DNA from: Candidatus Gastranaerophilales bacterium
Lineage (GTDB): Bacteria; Cyanobacteriota; Vampirovibrionia; Gastranaerophilales; Gastranaerophilaceae
Direction: 5' to 3'
Assembly: GCA_944323145.1 (NCBI GenBank)
Contig: CALURJ010000006.1
Coordinates: 1 to 64,000 of the forward strand
DNA: 64,000 nt
Shown one piece after another: positions 44,375 through 53,619 of the stretch (its first letter is position 1; every line of letters starts with the position of its first letter). Both the position numbers and the translations under genes were made by a program. Under the pieces are notes generated by a model, which did no database searches, was not told the DNA's origin, and worked only from the letters and a program-made list of their open reading frames with translations.

Positions 44375-45679
44375 TTACCCTTCTTTTATTTTTTCTATTT
44401 TATGTTGTATGTCATTTCCAAGACTTTCTTCTTTAGACTGTTTTACAAATTCAGCCATTTTATTGTAGTCAAATTCATTTTCCCATCGAGCAATAACAAC
44501 TGTCGCAACACAGTTTCCTATTAGATTAACGGTGGTTCTGCCCATATCAAGAATTTGGTCTATACCCAAAAGAATAGCCACACCAAGTATAGGGATATTA
44601 AAACTTGCTAGAGTCCCTGCTAGAACAATTAATGACGCTCTCGGAACCCCCGCCACACCTTTACTTGTAAGCATCAAGGCAAGCATTATAATAATTTGCT
44701 GATTTAAATCAAGGTGAATACCTACAAGCTGAGATGAGAACAAAACCCCCATTGCAAGGTATAAAGTACTTCCGTCAAGGTTAAATGTATAACCTGTCGG
44801 CATAACAAATCCCACAATAGTTTTCGGAACCCCGAAACGTTCCATAATCTCCATTGCTTTCGGGAAAGCTGCTTCCGAACTTGCCGTTGTAAATGTTAAT
44901 AATGCAGGTTCCTGCAAAGCTCTCAACAAATCCCTGAATGATATTTTAACTATTTTACATACAATTATTAATACAAGAAACACAAATATAGCCAATGCGA
45001 CATATAAGGCCGCAATTACTTTACAGTAATTTTTCAAAACAGCCAAACCGTTAGCCCCGACAGTTGAAGCTATCGCACCAAATATACCAAGCGGTGCAAA
45101 ATACATTACATACTCGGTAAATTTAAACATAATCTGCGAAATTGAATTAAAAAAATCTACAACAGGCTTTGCTTTTTCTCCGACCGCAATAACAGCCAGA
45201 GCAAAAAATATTGCAAATACAACTATCTGCAGCAAATTTCCCTGCGACATTGCATCAAATACGCTGTTCGGAAATATATTAATTATCATCTCGCTGACGG
45301 ATGTGTGTGCCTGAGTTGCGGCTAAAAGCCCTGCTTCCTGCATACGCAGTGCATGTTCGCTGGTTCCGCTTACAAATCCGACACCCGGCTTAAACAAATT
45401 AGCCATAGATAAACCTATAATCAGCGCAAGAGTCGTAACAACCTCAAAATAAATCATTGTCTTAAGTCCGATTTTACCCAGACTTTTGGCATCGCCATGC
45501 CCTGCAATTCCGACAACAAGTGTAGCAAAGAGTAACGGCGCAATTATCATTTTTACCATTCTTAAAAATATAACAGCAAACGGACGCATTTTAACCGCAA
45601 AATCCGGGGCAAAATGTCCAATTATCACACCTAAAATCAATGCTATAAATATCAGGGCTGTGAGTTTTGAATGTTTCAA
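44375..45679 (-). CDS. Dicarboxylate/amino acid:cation symporter (DAACS)
   Basis: A secondary transporter of the GltP/DctA family, importing glutamate, aspartate or C4-dicarboxylates with H+ or Na+. About eight helices plus two re-entrant loops fill 434 residues. The first hairpin has FTTASSEAAFPKAMEIMERF (serine-rich motif), then GYTFNLDGSTLYLAMGVLF, and the second hairpin SKGVAGVPRASLIVLAGTL with helix 8 GIDQILDMGRTTVNLIGN. The exact substrate is not decided. It is the first gene before ileS in an apparent two-gene unit. Confidence 0.92.
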   Translation of the reverse strand: MKHSKLTALIFIALILGVIIGHFAPDFAVKMRPFAVIFLRMVKMIIAPLLFATLVVGIAGHGDAKSLGKIGLKTMIYFEVVTTLALIIGLSMANLFKPGVGFVSGTSEHALRMQEAGLLAATQAHTSVSEMIINIFPNSVFDAMSQGNLLQIVVFAIFFALAVIAVGEKAKPVVDFFNSISQIMFKFTEYVMYFAPLGIFGAIASTVGANGLAVLKNYCKVIAALYVALAIFVFLVLIIVCKIVKISFRDLLRALQEPALLTFTTASSEAAFPKAMEIMERFGVPKTIVGFVMPTGYTFNLDGSTLYLAMGVLFSSQLVGIHLDLNQQIIIMLALMLTSKGVAGVPRASLIVLAGTLASFNIPILGVAILLGIDQILDMGRTTVNLIGNCVATVVIARWENEFDYNKMAEFVKQSKEESLGNDIQHKIEKIKEG

Positions 45680-45796
45680 TTTACTACCTCGAATTATATT
45701 ATATTACAAACATAGTTTAATGAAAAATTCCTGTAACGTTTCGTAAATGTTTTTTAACACTACCACCCATGCCCGTTGTAAATTGATGTAATATTG

Positions 45797-45826
45797 TTGA
45801 ATAGACATGCAAACTTGTTGTATAAT
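45797..45826 (+). promoter_or_regulatory. Predicted nrdJ promoter
   Basis: TTGAAT, 18 bases, TATAAT, about 35 bases before the nrdJ ribosome site. No cobalamin riboswitch or clear NrdR box pair was recognised in the short leader. Confidence 0.5.
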
Positions 45827-45862
45827 AATAAAACTAAAAAACATAAAAAAGGGGAGGTTAAT

Positions 45863-47848
45863 GTGACAGAAAGCACATGCATGGAAAAGCTTAGTTTATC
45901 GGAAAACGCGATAAAAGTTCTTGAAAAAAGATATTTAAAAAGGGATAAAGAGGGAAAATGTACAGAAACACCTGCTGATATGTTCAGACGTGTTGCAAGT
46001 ACTATTGCCTCAGGAGATTTAAAATTCGGAAAAACACAGGCCGATGTTGATAAATTAACAGAAAGATTTTACAAAGCAATTACAAACTGCTATTTTATGC
46101 CGAATTCACCGACTTTGATGAATGCGGGCAGAGAATTAGGACAATTAGCGGCATGTTTTGTTCTGCCGGTTGAAGATTCTCTTGAAGGAATTTTTGAAAC
46201 AGTTAAAAATACAGCATTAATTCATAAATCAGGAGGCGGAACAGGTTTTTCTTTTTCAAGATTAAGACCTAAAAACAGTGTTGTAAGATCAACTATGGGA
46301 GTATCTTCAGGCCCCGTATCATTTATGGAAGTATTCAACGCTGCAACGGAAGCCGTTAAACAGGGCGGTACAAGACGCGGTGCTAATATGGGTATCTTAA
46401 GAGTTGACCACCCTGATATTTTAGACTTTATTGAATGTAAAAGCGATAACAATAAATTAAATAACTTCAATATTTCCGTAGCTATTACAGATAAATTCAT
46501 GGAAGCTTTGAAAAACGGTACCGACTATGAACTTATCAACCCGCAAAATAATACAGTTGCCGGCAGATTAAGTGCTAAAAAAGTATTTGATATGATTGTT
46601 GACGGAGCATGGAGAAACGGTGAACCGGGTATTATCTTCATTGATAAAATGAATGCAGATAACCCGACACCTTTAATCGGTGAAATAGAATCAACAAATC
46701 CTTGCGGAGAAGTTCCTCTGCTTGCTTACGAAGCATGTAATCTGGGCTCAATTAATCTTGGCAGAATGGTTGAAAACGGTTCTATCAACTGGGATTTATT
46801 AGCGGAAACGACAAGAACAGCTATCAGATTTTTGGATAACGTAATTGCAGTCAACAATTATCCGCTTCCTCAAATTTCTGAAATGGTTCAAAACAACAGA
46901 AAAATCGGCCTCGGTGTAATGGGCTGGGCTGATATGCTTATGAAACTCGGTATTTCTTACGCATCAGAAGAAGGCACAAAATTAGCCGGTCAGGTTATGG
47001 AATTTATTGATTACGAATCTAAATGTGAATCAATTGAACTTTCCAAAGAAAGAGGAAGATTTAATAACTTCAAAGGAAGCGTTTACGAAAGCCCAAATTA
47101 TCTTTACAATAAATACAAAGGTAAATCAGCAGGTAAAATCTCTGATGAACAGTGGAAAGAACTTGATGCTGAAATTGCTAAATACGGCATCAGAAACGCT
47201 ACAACAACATGTATTGCACCAACCGGAACAATTTCGATGATTGCAGGTGCCTCAGGCGGTGTTGAACCGTTATTCGGTCTTGTATTCTCAAGATTGATTA
47301 TGGATGGCACAGAAATGCTTGAAGTAAATCCTATATTTAAAGATTACGCTGTAGAACACGGATTCTATTCGGAAAATCTTATGAAAGAAATTGCAAAAAC
47401 AGGTTCTGTAGCTCATGTATCAGGGGTTCCTGAAACAGCTAAACATATCTTTGTAACAGCTCATGATGTTTCTCCATACTGGCACGTAAAAATGCAGGCT
47501 GCATTCCAGCTTCATACAGATAACGCCGTTTCAAAAACAGTTAACTTTGAAGAACATGCAACACGCAAGGATATTGAAGAAGCTTATATTTTAGCTTACG
47601 AAAATAACTTGAAAGGGATAACAGTTTACAGAAACAACTCCCGTCAGTTCCAACCGATGAATTTGGACGATAAGAAGAAGGACGAAGCTAAGGTTGAAGA
47701 AACTGTTGCGGAAGAAGTAAAAGAAGAAGAAGAATACAACCCGACAGGTGAAATCAAGACAGTTAAATGTCCTGAATGCGGAAACGAAATCCAAATGGCT
47801 GAAGGATGTTTTATCTGTCTGAAATGCGGATATTCTGGTTGTTCATAG
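45863..47848 (+). CDS. nrdJ: Adenosylcobalamin-dependent ribonucleotide reductase (class II)
   Basis: Makes deoxyribonucleotides using coenzyme B12, independent of oxygen. Sequence shows the substrate-site LMNAGRELGQLAACFVLPVED with the first redox Cys, HKSGGGTGFSFSRLRP, NPCGEVPLLAYEACNLGSIN with the active-site Cys and Glu, TGTISMIAGASGGVEPLF, and a C-terminal zinc-ribbon CPECGNEIQ...CLKCGYSGC joined by a Lys/Glu-rich linker. I placed the start at GTG with GGGGAGG five bases before it (661 aa); the longer TTG frame has no such site. No ATP-cone is present. The cell must make or import cobalamin. Confidence 0.94.
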   Translation: MTESTCMEKLSLSENAIKVLEKRYLKRDKEGKCTETPADMFRRVASTIASGDLKFGKTQADVDKLTERFYKAITNCYFMPNSPTLMNAGRELGQLAACFVLPVEDSLEGIFETVKNTALIHKSGGGTGFSFSRLRPKNSVVRSTMGVSSGPVSFMEVFNAATEAVKQGGTRRGANMGILRVDHPDILDFIECKSDNNKLNNFNISVAITDKFMEALKNGTDYELINPQNNTVAGRLSAKKVFDMIVDGAWRNGEPGIIFIDKMNADNPTPLIGEIESTNPCGEVPLLAYEACNLGSINLGRMVENGSINWDLLAETTRTAIRFLDNVIAVNNYPLPQISEMVQNNRKIGLGVMGWADMLMKLGISYASEEGTKLAGQVMEFIDYESKCESIELSKERGRFNNFKGSVYESPNYLYNKYKGKSAGKISDEQWKELDAEIAKYGIRNATTTCIAPTGTISMIAGASGGVEPLFGLVFSRLIMDGTEMLEVNPIFKDYAVEHGFYSENLMKEIAKTGSVAHVSGVPETAKHIFVTAHDVSPYWHVKMQAAFQLHTDNAVSKTVNFEEHATRKDIEEAYILAYENNLKGITVYRNNSRQFQPMNLDDKKKDEAKVEETVAEEVKEEEEYNPTGEIKTVKCPECGNEIQMAEGCFICLKCGYSGCS

Positions 47849-47995
47849 GGAGCGTAGCCGCTCCACCCGCCACTCGGGTGCTGCATAAAACTTGTACAGC
47901 CTAAACTAAAGACGGAGCGTAGCCGCTCCACCCGCCACTTAGGTGTTGCATAAAACTTATTCAGTAACAACTAAAGACAGAGCGTAGCCGCTTAA
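47849..47995. repeat. 65-bp tandem repeat, about 2.3 copies
   Basis: Units begin at 47849, 47914 and 47979 (the last partial). Each starts GGAGCGTAGCCGCTCCACCC and includes TGCATAAAACTT. The first 16 bases fold as a 6-bp stem with a TAGC loop. The first copy begins directly after the nrdJ stop. It is not a CRISPR: units abut and have no unique spacers. The rest of the gap to the next gene holds a terminator and A/T-rich promoter-like sequence. Confidence 0.88.
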
Positions 47996-48030
47996 AACAT
48001 AAGACTTATCCGTAAATAAGATTGAGAGCA

Positions 48031-48065
48031 AATACTACCCCTTAGTTGAGGGGTAGTATTTTTTG
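48031..48065 (+). terminator. nrdJ terminator
   Basis: A perfect stem, AATACTACCCCT with AGGGGTAGTATT, around TAGTTG, followed by a T run. Confidence 0.93.
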
Positions 48066-48168
48066 TAAATTAATGTTAATATTTATATATAAATATAGCA
48101 TATTTTTTCTTTATGAGTTTTCATGAATGTATCAAGGCAAGTGTGTAATAATTTGAAAGGTATAAATT

Positions 48169-48738
48169 ATGGCAGACAGTATGGCAATCGGACCGGCAGT
48201 GTCAGTCGGAGGCAACAAAGTTCAAATGGAAGTAAAGCCTCATTTTGTTGTTACAAACAATAAAGGTAAATCTGCTACTTTCTCAAAAGACGAATTCACT
48301 AAACAGCTAAATAAAAATGCTGATAAAATTGAAAATGGCGAAAATTTCGAATTTAAAAAAGACAGAACAGCTTTAAAAATTGCATCAATAGCAGTCGGAA
48401 CCGCTGCAGCCGTAACCGGTATAATCAACTATAAAAAGATAGGTAAATTCTTCACGGGGCTGTTTAAAAGAATAAAGCCGGAGAAAGAAACAAACCTGCT
48501 TCAATCAAAAAGATATGCAAAATATTCAGCAAGTCAGGCTCAAATTGATGCCCATAAATATTTTCTTAAAAATGCAGATACAATAAACCTTTCTAAACAA
48601 GAAAGACAAAGAGTACTTGACGATGCCCGCGCCGCATTCGAAAACTATACTCCGGAAAAAGAATCGGAAAATCTTTTAAAAGCTTATTACAAAGCTAATG
48701 AGACAATAAATAATATAAAAAATTATATAAATGTATAA
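48169..48738 (+). CDS. Hypothetical protein with one membrane segment
   Basis: A 189-aa protein I cannot assign. The first 60 residues are polar, with VVTNNKGKSATFSKDEF; a hydrophobic Ala-rich segment (IASIAVGTAAAVTGIINY, about 72-89) follows and could cross the membrane. The C-terminal half is basic and helical (KKIGKFFTGLFKRIKPEKE, then charged helices to the end). There is no Sec signal at the N-terminus. AAAGGTATAAATT precedes the ATG, and it stands between two terminators as a single-gene unit. Confidence 0.65.
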   Translation: MADSMAIGPAVSVGGNKVQMEVKPHFVVTNNKGKSATFSKDEFTKQLNKNADKIENGENFEFKKDRTALKIASIAVGTAAAVTGIINYKKIGKFFTGLFKRIKPEKETNLLQSKRYAKYSASQAQIDAHKYFLKNADTINLSKQERQRVLDDARAAFENYTPEKESENLLKAYYKANETINNIKNYINV

Positions 48739-48772
48739 GATAAAATTAAGATAAAATAAGAATTAAACTGAT

Positions 48773-48801
48773 AAAAAGACCACCATTAAGGTGGCCTTTT
48801 T
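48773..48801. terminator. Bidirectional terminator between convergent genes
   Basis: AAAAAGACCACC pairs with GGTGGCCTTTTT (one mismatch) around a short ATTAA loop; A and T runs make it work on both strands. Confidence 0.88.
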
Positions 48802-49723
48802 AATCTCTTAAAACAGGAAAGCACCTTTTTACAAAAATCGAAATCAGCTTTCTTAGTACAAAAGGGAAATGAGGTAATATGTCAAAATACATTCTTTTTA
48901 CATTTTTGGGCAGAGAATATCTTCTATATTCACCAACCTTTGTCCGTTTGACATTTTTTTCTATTATTTCAACAGGGTAATTACTTACGGATTGTATTAT
49001 TTCCTGCCATCCTTCAACGGTTGTGGAATTAACATTTACAAGACGCGGAAGCGAGCACTTCATAAAAGGTAAATTATAGTTTTCTATAAGCTGACGCCAT
49101 TTAAATACCGCAATATTGTTGATATTCGCATAAACGTTAATTAAAACTTTATATGTATAGTTTCTGCTAACAAGAAGCTCCGTAAGTCCTATTTCATATT
49201 TTGTTATAATGAGCTGTTTAATTTTTTCATGTTTAATAGCACGCATGAAATCAGTAAAAAAATCCTGCGTGAAAATATTTTTCCTCAGCACAATAAAGTA
49301 ACTTTGAATATGAGGTCTTTTAGACAAAAAATGCCCCCATCTTTTCTTGTAACCGTAGTTGTTTTTAGTAATCCCCCAAAAATCGCAAACTTCGTTTTCC
49401 ATTTTAGAAAACACTTTATCCAACGGATACAAAGGTCCGTAGCAGCTGTCATTCGCAAAAATCAGTTCATCAAATTCATTGAGCCTGTCTTTAAGATACA
49501 AAAAACCGCGTTTGTACGAACCGAAATCATATTCATCGTGTTTTTCAGCTATTACATACGATACAATTCCGTTTAACTTCGAAATCTCTTCCACCGGTAA
49601 ATCGCAGCACGAAACAAAAACTATTGTCTGCGCAACTTCTTTTAAGCCGTTCAGATAATAAATTACATAATCATCTATTACCGAATCTTTATCATAATGT
49701 GCAAATACAGCCGCTCTTTTCAT
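48800..49723 (-). CDS. RgpF-family rhamnan/polysaccharide synthesis protein
   Basis: The 307-aa protein matches the rhamnan synthesis F (RgpF) family: KRAAVFAHYDKDSVIDDYVI at the start, IVFVSCCD, DFGSYKRGFLYL, LIFANDSCYGPLYPLD and CDFWGITKN. RgpF proteins take part in building rhamnose-containing wall or surface polysaccharides and are thought to be glycosyltransferases. There is no signal peptide or membrane helix, as expected for a cytosolic transferase. It is a lone gene away from the polysaccharide locus at the left end. The sugar added is unknown. Confidence 0.8.
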   Translation of the reverse strand: MKRAAVFAHYDKDSVIDDYVIYYLNGLKEVAQTIVFVSCCDLPVEEISKLNGIVSYVIAEKHDEYDFGSYKRGFLYLKDRLNEFDELIFANDSCYGPLYPLDKVFSKMENEVCDFWGITKNNYGYKKRWGHFLSKRPHIQSYFIVLRKNIFTQDFFTDFMRAIKHEKIKQLIITKYEIGLTELLVSRNYTYKVLINVYANINNIAVFKWRQLIENYNLPFMKCSLPRLVNVNSTTVEGWQEIIQSVSNYPVEIIEKNVKRTKVGEYRRYSLPKNVKRMYFDILPHFPFVLRKLISIFVKRCFPVLRD

Positions 49724-49814
49724 ATTTAAATTATAACATAAAATCTGTATTTGTATTTCAGGCTGTTTTGTAGTAATATGCGGTTATAGATTAATTAATA
49801 AGAGGGAATTTATA

Positions 49815-52280
49815 ATGCAGGTATCATTAAACTGGTTAAACGAATTTGTAGATTTATCAGATAAAGATGTTGAACAAATAGCTCACGAACTCACCATGAG
49901 CGGTTTGGAAGTTGAAGAAATAGAAGAGGTCAAACCTCAATTTACTAATATAAAAACAGTTAAGATTGAAAAAATTGACAATCACCCAAATTCCGATCAC
50001 TTACATCTTGTAACCGTTAATACAGGTTCAGGATTAAAAACTGTTGTTTGCGGCGCACAAAACATTAAAGAAGACCAGATTGTTCCTTACGCATCAGTCG
50101 GCTCAAAAGTTCTGGACAGAAAAACAGGAGAAATGTTTACACTCACACCCGCTGTAATCAGAGGGGTCGAATCTCAAGGGATGCTTTGTTCAGCCGATGA
50201 ATTGGGAGTAGCAGAAAGAAATTATCAGGAAGAAGACGGTATTTTAATATTAAACAGAATTTTTCCTGATGTAAAAATCGGAAAAGATGTTGAAGATGTC
50301 TTAGGTTTTGAAAAAGATTACATACTGCATGTTGCACCGACTGCCAACAGAGGAGATGAAATGTCTGTTATCGGTATTGCAAGAGAATTGAGTGCAATTT
50401 TTGATAAACCGCTAAAATTCTCACCGCTTGAATGCACAAGAGATTTGTCAACTGACAAATTTAAAGTTGAAATTATCGACGAGGATGTTTGCAAATACTA
50501 TTCAATCGGAGTTTTAAAAAATATAAAAATCAAACCTTCTCCTGATTGGATGCAAAAAAGACTTATCACATCAGGCGTACGAGCAATAAACAACGTTGTA
50601 GACATAACAAACTACGTTATGCTTGAATACGGAACACCTTTTCACGCCTTTGACTTAGACAAACTCAACGGATACCTTTGTGTAAGACGCGCAAAAGAAG
50701 GCGAAAAAATCGTTACACTCGATGGAGTTGAAAGAACTTTAACCACAGACAGCGTTTTAATTGCCGATGAAACCAAAGGCGTTTGTCTTGCCGGAGTTTT
50801 CGGCGGAGAGAACTCGGAAATTGATGACAATACAAAAAATATAGCACTTGAAGCAGCATATTTTACACCTGCTTCAAACAGAAAAAGTTCAAGAAGCGTC
50901 GGCTACCGCTCCGAAGCTTGCGCAAGATTTGAAAGAGGAGTTGATATCGAAGCTATAAGACCAGCTTTAATGCGTGCAATGCAGCTTATGACAGAACTTG
51001 CAGACGCTGAAATAGAAGGTGTTGTTGAAGCAGGTGAAAACAAGCTCCAGCCGCTTGAAATTACATTACGATATGCACAAATCAAAAGGATTCTAGGCTG
51101 CGAAATAGCACCCGAAAAATGTATAACAATTCTTGAAAAACTCGGGTTTGAAAAACTCGGAGGAAACGATGCAGCCGCAAAATTTGCAGTTCCCTCTTTC
51201 AGAATGGGAGATGTTACAAGAGAAATTGATTTAATTGAAGAAATCGCCAGAATTAACGGCTATGATAAAATTACACCGACATTACCGAGCAAAAACGAAA
51301 TGCCGGAAATTTCCCTTGAAGAAAAAGTTCTGAAAAAAGTTAACGAACTTATGCTTTCATCAGGATTGAACGAGATTGTAACAAGTTCACTCATAGGCAA
51401 ACCGCTGCTTGATAAATATATGCAGTCCTATGATGACACAAAAGCCGTTAAAGTTTTGAATTCTGCAAGCGAAGAATGCACAATGCTCAGACAAAATATG
51501 GCAGCAAGCGTTCTTAACTGCATGAAAATGAATTACGATAACGGCCAAAAAACCTTCTGGGGTTTTGAAGTTGGTAAAAAATACATTATTACAGGGCAGG
51601 CCGATGAAAAATCAACCGGCGTTAAAGAGTCACGCGTGCTTGCAGGTGTGATTACGGGCGAAGTTGAAAATTCAAAATGGCAGGTCAAAACTCAAACAGA
51701 TTTCTTTACCCTCAAAGGAGTTATTGAAAAACTCTTTGAAGAACTCGGAGTTTCAAAAAGAATTAAACTCACAACCTGCGAAGATATAGACTACTTACAT
51801 CCTTACAGAAGCGCAAAAGTAAATATCTTAGGTAAGAATCTTACAAATATAGGATATTTTGGTCAGCTTCACCCGATTTTGAAAGACAAATTGAAAATCA
51901 AAGGACAGGAAGTATTCATTTTTGAAATTGACCTTGATGAAATAATCGGTATCATCAAAGAACATACAACAAGATACAAGAAACTTCCTCAGTTCCCTGA
52001 AGTCAGACGTGATCTTGCCTTCATAATCAATGAAGAAGTAAGTTTTGACGATATTCAGCGTGTTATTAAAGGCGCTGTACAGCAAAATATTTTCAAAGGC
52101 TCTGAAATATTTGATGTTTATCAGGGCGAAAATATTGAAAAAGGTTTCAAAAGTCTTGCTTTCCGTATAAAGATGCAGGATGAAAATGCTACTCTGACAG
52201 ATGAAGTTATTGAGCATCAGATGAATAATGTCCGTGTAAAACTTCAAAAAACTTATGCGGAAATCAGTTTCCGTGAATAG
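49815..52280 (+). CDS. pheT: Phenylalanyl-tRNA synthetase beta subunit
   Basis: Large subunit of the (alpha-beta)2 enzyme charging tRNA-Phe. It begins QVSLNWLNEFVDLSDKDVEQ and carries an EMAP/tRNA-binding domain (about 40-150), the B3/B4 editing domain (GTPFHAFDLDKLNG...GVERTL), the B5 domain (about 405-480, GDVTREIDLIEEIARINGYD) and the C-terminal anticodon-binding FDX-ACB domain (FPEVRRDLAFIINEEVSFDD). Its 821 aa are full length. The alpha-subunit gene pheS, usually just upstream, is absent; here a divergent RgpF gene precedes it. Confidence 0.96.
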   Translation: MQVSLNWLNEFVDLSDKDVEQIAHELTMSGLEVEEIEEVKPQFTNIKTVKIEKIDNHPNSDHLHLVTVNTGSGLKTVVCGAQNIKEDQIVPYASVGSKVLDRKTGEMFTLTPAVIRGVESQGMLCSADELGVAERNYQEEDGILILNRIFPDVKIGKDVEDVLGFEKDYILHVAPTANRGDEMSVIGIARELSAIFDKPLKFSPLECTRDLSTDKFKVEIIDEDVCKYYSIGVLKNIKIKPSPDWMQKRLITSGVRAINNVVDITNYVMLEYGTPFHAFDLDKLNGYLCVRRAKEGEKIVTLDGVERTLTTDSVLIADETKGVCLAGVFGGENSEIDDNTKNIALEAAYFTPASNRKSSRSVGYRSEACARFERGVDIEAIRPALMRAMQLMTELADAEIEGVVEAGENKLQPLEITLRYAQIKRILGCEIAPEKCITILEKLGFEKLGGNDAAAKFAVPSFRMGDVTREIDLIEEIARINGYDKITPTLPSKNEMPEISLEEKVLKKVNELMLSSGLNEIVTSSLIGKPLLDKYMQSYDDTKAVKVLNSASEECTMLRQNMAASVLNCMKMNYDNGQKTFWGFEVGKKYIITGQADEKSTGVKESRVLAGVITGEVENSKWQVKTQTDFFTLKGVIEKLFEELGVSKRIKLTTCEDIDYLHPYRSAKVNILGKNLTNIGYFGQLHPILKDKLKIKGQEVFIFEIDLDEIIGIIKEHTTRYKKLPQFPEVRRDLAFIINEEVSFDDIQRVIKGAVQQNIFKGSEIFDVYQGENIEKGFKSLAFRIKMQDENATLTDEVIEHQMNNVRVKLQKTYAEISFRE

Positions 52281-52287
52281 GAGAAAT

Positions 52288-52935
52288 ATGAAAAAATTTC
52301 TATTACTCATAGCCATAATTCTTCTAATTCCATTAAATGGATTTTGTGCTGATGTCATACCGCAAAACGTAAGTCTTGAAAATACAAATACTTTCGGGCT
52401 GTATCAGGCGCCGGACAAACTTACTTTATACGAAGAACCATCCGAGAATTCACATATTATACACAGTATAAGTTTTAACGGAGAAAAAATTTTCCCGCCT
52501 GAGATAAAAGCTGATGATTTATTTGTGGTTTTTATCCCGTCAAAAAATTTAGGGCTTCTCGCAGTAACAGACGAAACAGAGGACTGGGTTCAGGTAATTT
52601 ATGATAATTCAACTGGGGCTAAAGGCTGGCTGAAAAAGGGAGATGACCCTTACAGATTTATGACCTGGGTTATGTTTTATAATATGTACGGGAGAAAATA
52701 CGGGCTAAAACTTTTAAAGCAGGCGCCGGACAGTGTAAAAGATCTTCACACATCAACCGATGACAAATCACAGGTTGTAAATACCATTAATATGCCTCAG
52801 AAAATAAACTTGAATGTTATAAGAGGCAACTGGGCTCTAGTAAATGTTTATGATATAGACAGAATTCCTAAAACCGGATATATAAGATGGCGTTCGGATA
52901 ACGGTGTTAAATATTATTTCCCGGACATAAGATAG
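52288..52935 (+). CDS. Secreted protein, SH3-like
   Basis: The start was moved to the ATG after ATAGGAGAAAT, seven bases after the pheT stop, giving 215 residues with a clean signal peptide (MKKFLLLIAIILLIPLNGFC). The mature part has two beta-rich stretches, LTLYEEPSENSHIIHSISF...DWVQVIYDNSTGAKGWLKKG and KDLHTSTDDKSQVVNTINM...NWALVNVYDI, which look like bacterial SH3 domains (a turn of the W-x-x-V type). Such domains often bind cell wall. A Cys at the signal end does not fit a good lipobox. Co-transcription with pheT is likely. Confidence 0.68.
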   Translation: MKKFLLLIAIILLIPLNGFCADVIPQNVSLENTNTFGLYQAPDKLTLYEEPSENSHIIHSISFNGEKIFPPEIKADDLFVVFIPSKNLGLLAVTDETEDWVQVIYDNSTGAKGWLKKGDDPYRFMTWVMFYNMYGRKYGLKLLKQAPDSVKDLHTSTDDKSQVVNTINMPQKINLNVIRGNWALVNVYDIDRIPKTGYIRWRSDNGVKYYFPDIR

Positions 52936-53025
52936 AGGGTAAGAAGTTCAGCAGATAAGATGATAGGCTATTTACGCATATAGCTTACTTTTTATTATCG
53001 TATCTTCTATATCTTCTTTACAATC
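52934..53025. repeat. Imperfect purine/pyrimidine inverted repeat
   Basis: GGTAAGAAG...GATAAGATGATAGGCTAT on the left is matched by ATAGC...ATTATCGTATCTTC...CTTCTTTAC on the right around a short spacer, forming a long imperfect hairpin before rplI. It resembles the repeat in the efflux operon. Confidence 0.6.
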
Positions 53026-53106
53026 CGAAAAAAATACTCGACATTAAGTTTTGTTTATTGTAGTATTGGCTTACTTGCGAGATATAAATAGAAAAGGAGA
53101 TATAAA

Positions 53107-53610
53107 ATGCAGGTTATATTGAAAAAAGATGTACAAAACCTCGGCGAAGCAGGTGACATCGTTAATGTAAAAGACGGTTACGCAAGAAACTTCTTGCTTC
53201 CGCAGTCTGTTGCTGAAGTTGCAACTAAAGGCGCTTTGGAAAACAGAGAAAAGAATTTGGCAAGAATTAAAGCTAAACAGGAAAAATTACACGCTGAAGC
53301 TTTAGAAACAGCTAAGAAAATTGAAGAATTTGCAAAACTTGAACTTTCTGCTAAAGCAGGTGAATCCGGCAAATTGTTCGGTACTATTACTACTAAAAAA
53401 CTCGCTGAAGAACTTCTTGCAAAATCAGGTATTGAAGTTGACAGAAAAAATGTTTCTTTGAATGCTCCGATTAACAAAATCGGCGAATACAAAATGCTTA
53501 TTAAATTAACTTCAAAAGTTAAATGCGAACTTGATGTTGTTGTAACAGCTTCAGAAGTTTTAAAAGAATCTGTTGAAGAAGTTGAAGAAGCTACTGAAAC
53601 AGAAGAATAA
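53107..53610 (+). CDS. rplI: Ribosomal protein L9
   Basis: Large-subunit protein binding 23S rRNA. The N-terminal domain has MQVILKKDVQNLGEAGDIVN and DGYARNFLLPQSVAEVAT, followed by the long connecting helix and the C-terminal domain (GKLFGTITTKKLAEEL). At 167 aa it exceeds the usual 147-150 because of a glutamate-rich tail (ESVEEVEEATETEE). Ribosome site AAAAGGAGATAT precedes the ATG. It is followed within nine bases by the MetE/UROD-like gene, an unusual partner for L9. Confidence 0.95.
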   Translation: MQVILKKDVQNLGEAGDIVNVKDGYARNFLLPQSVAEVATKGALENREKNLARIKAKQEKLHAEALETAKKIEEFAKLELSAKAGESGKLFGTITTKKLAEELLAKSGIEVDRKNVSLNAPINKIGEYKMLIKLTSKVKCELDVVVTASEVLKESVEEVEEATETEE

Positions 53611-53619
53611 GGATATTTG

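Noticed and set aside
45690-45862. Cobalamin riboswitch upstream of nrdJ
   Set aside because: The leader is short and shows no B12-box-like GCCACTG or the expected long multi-stem fold; only a promoter is supported.
47849-47995. CRISPR array
   Set aside because: The 65-bp units are contiguous, without unique spacers, and no cas gene is present.
53617-53619. TTG start one codon earlier for the MetE/UROD-like gene
   Set aside because: The adjacent ATG has better spacing from AAGGA; the TTG would add only one residue.
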